Shown here: positions 18,748 to 20,271 of the stretch, one piece after another | Position numbering within the stretch: position 1 is the first letter of the stretch | Layout: each line of letters begins with the position of its first letter | Source of the DNA: Endotrypanum monterogeii | Taxonomy: Eukaryota; Euglenozoa; Kinetoplastea; Trypanosomatida; Trypanosomatidae | DNA: 20,271 bases | Assembly (NCBI GenBank): GCA_000333855.2 | Contig: CM007339.1 | Location: forward strand, 345,936 to 366,206 | Direction: 5' to 3' | Notes under the pieces: generated by a model | Database searches by the model: none | Told to the model about the DNA's origin: nothing | What the model saw: only the letters and a program-made list of their open reading frames with translations | Program-made: the position numbers and the translations under genes

Positions 18748-19218
18748 ATGCCGCCGCACCGACAGCCGCAGTCCCCAGCGCCGCCGGAAGTGCCCCCCCC
18801 CCTCCCCAGAAGGAAACGGCACCCAGCCAAAGCACGAACCACCCCACCACCACCCCAAAAAAAAACATCCCCCGCCATATCCTCGCACTCTCCATTTCGC
18901 GCCACATCCTCACACTCTCCATTTCGCGCCACATCCTCGCACTCTCCATTTCGCGCCACATCCTCGCACTCTCCATTTCCTGCTGGGGCGTGCCTAGGGG
19001 CATACCCACCTGGGGGGGTCACCCTCTTTGCCGAACGCGGCCACCCCATGCCGGCCCCGCGCAAAAAAAAACTTCGGCGAACGGGAAAGGAACAAGGCCC
19101 CCAAATAAAAATTCCTCGCCAAGTCCCACCGCCCCCCCCCCAGACGGAAACGCCCCCCACCACCAAAACCCACGCAGCGTGCAAAAAAAAGCGGCCTGTG
19201 AAAACACATAAGCATTGA
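18748..19218 (+). CDS. Candidate ORF, 156 aa, basic and Pro-rich with a nine-residue repeat (doubtful)
   Basis: An ATG frame runs from 18748 to TGA at 19216-19218. The product is rich in Pro, Lys and Arg and contains SSHSPFRAT three times and a partial fourth copy, encoded by the 27-bp tandem repeat. A poly-T/AG signal and an ATG-free leader precede it, which favours expression. Against it, the frame runs through poly-C and poly-A stretches, its codon choice after the first 15 codons shows no strong G/C third-base preference, and I know no homologue. The minus strand is also open here, with repeats of its own. I keep it as a candidate, not as an established gene. Confidence 0.2.
   Translation: MPPHRQPQSPAPPEVPPPLPRRKRHPAKARTTPPPPQKKTSPAISSHSPFRATSSHSPFRATSSHSPFRATSSHSPFPAGACLGAYPPGGVTLFAERGHPMPAPRKKKLRRTGKEQGPQIKIPRQVPPPPPQTETPPTTKTHAACKKKRPVKTHKH
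18874..18979. repeat. 27-bp tandem repeat, about 3.7 copies
   Basis: Full units lie at 18880-18906, 18907-18933 and 18934-18960, with a 19-base partial copy at 18961-18979 and six bases of a unit before the first. The copies are identical except for one G-to-A change in the second. The length is a multiple of three, so any frame crossing it gains a nine-residue repeat. Near-identity suggests recent expansion or active homogenisation. Confidence 0.9.
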
Positions 19219-19699
19219 AAGAGAGTCTCTATCCACCCAAACTCGAACATGTTCCCCAACCTCTGTATTAGCAAGAAAAATCATGCATGTGAAGGGGCAC
19301 ACCCCCAAACCTGTACTCCGTCACAATAATACACCCTTTACGATCACTCTTGTAATCCTCGCAGTAAAAAAATATTTTTTCTGTCACTGAATACACTCGC
19401 GCTGATCCCCAAGCCGCCCCCATCTCTAACACGTAAGCCACTAAGTACACAATATACCATTGCCCCCGAATCCTACGCACACTGGCGGGATAGATAACGG
19501 CCTATAATAAACCAGAGCTGTTCCTCCTTTCAGCGCGGGAAAAAAAATACTGCATCTGCAAGGATCGTTCGTCCAGACGATTGGGATCCGTTTCACAGGC
19601 CGTGACAAACCGCGAACCCGAAACTCTCAAACCAAGAGCTCACCCCTATAACCTCTAATAAACCCCTGATCCTTAATTAAAACCCTGAGCTAATTTCCA

Positions 19700-19738
19700 A
19701 CCCATCTTTTCATCTGAATTCTATTTTCCGCTCAATAG
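19700..19738 (+). promoter_or_regulatory. Possible spliced-leader acceptor for the small mitochondrial protein gene
   Basis: A T/C-rich but interrupted tract ends in CCGCTCAATAG with AG at 19737-19738. The 143-nt leader has no ATG before 19882. The only later AG before the start codon is near 19777, and from there to 19881 there is none. Confidence 0.4.
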
Positions 19739-19881
19739 TAAAATTGCTTACTTTTTATCAAAACGCACACAACCAAGCCACATTCCTTGCAATCACACAC
19801 CATCCCTTTTACCCACAACCACTCTCTGTGCCCACCGCCCCGCCAACCCCGTCACGCATACCCATCACCACCGCATTGACA

Positions 19882-20052
19882 ATGTTTCGTTTTGCTGCGC
19901 CGAAGTGCCAGGCGGCCGCCATCGCGGTGTACGCCGCGCATGTGCGCCACAACAGCGGCAAGAGCACCCCAGACGTGTCGAAGCCGAAGCCGGAGCCGAG
20001 TCCTCCAGAGGGTGAATGCGAGACGCCGGTGCGGCTGCCGTTCTGTCTATGA
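19882..20052 (+). CDS. Small protein, 56 aa, probable mitochondrial targeting sequence
   Basis: The frame opens with ATG at 19882 and ends with TGA at 20050-20052. Almost every codon in its first 35 ends in G or C, in sharp contrast to the A/C-rich flank, which is good evidence of real coding. The N-terminus (MFRFAAPKCQAAAIAVYAAH) is an Ala-rich, basic, amphipathic stretch without acidic residues, followed by VRHNSG, a plausible presequence cleavage area. The rest is a short Lys/Pro/Glu tail. No transmembrane segment or known domain is evident. It may be a small subunit or accessory protein of a mitochondrial complex, or the start of a longer gene cut short by the TGA. I do not recognise it. 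Confidence 0.65.
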   Translation: MFRFAAPKCQAAAIAVYAAHVRHNSGKSTPDVSKPKPEPSPPEGECETPVRLPFCL

Positions 20053-20271
20053 GCACGTGCCGACGTGCATTTACGTGCACACACCCCACACCCGCCGCAG
20101 CCGCAGCCGCTGTTGCTGCCGCCTATGTGCGGTGAGTGGTTGTGTGAGTGCGTGTGGTGCGCCTGCAACGGCTGAGCCAGCATGTGCGCACCCAAACATA
20201 CATACACGCAGACGCAGTGGCGCAGCTCTGCCACGCGTGTGGGCTTCAGCGGCTGTGCAAACGCGACCAGA
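20053..20271. other. 3' flank at the window end
   Basis: The stretch after the small gene contains a CCGCAG/GCTGCC-rich patch (about 20095-20125) and CA/TG-rich sequence. No ORF or RNA gene is supported before the window ends. Confidence 0.5.

Larger units (their letters stand above)
17758..19881. other. Long intergenic region with repeats and one candidate ORF
   Basis: It begins with an all-purine run (17756-17791) that overlaps the FYVE stop codon. TG repeats follow, then T/C/G-rich spacer to about 18700. From there to about 19740 the + strand turns A/C-rich, with poly-A and poly-C runs. Nothing here matches an RNA gene or transposon I know. The candidate ORF, repeats and splice signals are listed separately. 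Confidence 0.5.

Noticed and set aside
18732..19274. Minus-strand frame of 180 aa with NGECEDVAR-type repeats
   Set aside because: The repeats only mirror the 27-bp tandem repeat, all neighbours are on the + strand, and the frame is Gly/Trp/Phe-rich from poly-G and poly-T runs.
19640..19712. CCCTAA-like fragments suggesting an internal telomeric remnant
   Set aside because: The matches are isolated and out of register, with no tandem six-base periodicity. Probably just A/C-rich composition.

Overview
The window looks like nuclear DNA of a trypanosomatid, most likely a Leishmania or a close relative in Leishmaniinae; I cannot name the species from sequence alone. All convincing genes lie on the + strand, have no introns, and are separated by 0.7-2.4 kb of low-complexity sequence (poly-T, poly-C, CA/TG and TA repeats). 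Most are preceded by a polypyrimidine tract, an AG and an ATG-free leader, the usual layout of a spliced-leader acceptor. This fits one stretch of a polycistronic transcription unit; no strand switch, tRNA, rRNA or intact mobile element was recognised.

Layout. 1-1128 is non-coding. 1129-3822 encodes an 897-residue protein that may be a motor-dead, very divergent kinesin-like protein. 4503-6510 is the wreck of a CAP-Gly plus coiled-coil protein (CLIP/dynactin-like layout): no ATG, several stops and at least six frame changes. 7392-9797 encodes an unrecognised 801-residue, probably nuclear, protein. 10531-10872 encodes an LC8-type dynein light chain. 12040-12660 encodes an FKBP-type prolyl isomerase with a signal peptide whose splice signals straddle its start codon. 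15031-17757 encodes a 908-residue FYVE zinc-finger protein with an insertion of about 100 residues inside the zinc finger. 19882-20052 encodes a 56-residue, probably mitochondrial, protein. A weaker candidate ORF with a nine-residue repeat lies at 18748-19218.

The neighbours do not form one pathway, as expected for trypanosomatid polycistrons, although three loci (kinesin-like, CAP-Gly relic, LC8) share a microtubule theme. The points most worth a second look are the start-codon/splice-site arrangement of the FKBP gene, the CAP-Gly pseudogene, the interrupted FYVE finger, the degenerate motor-like domain, and the A/C-rich 18.7-19.7 kb block with its 27-bp tandem repeat and possible small gene.
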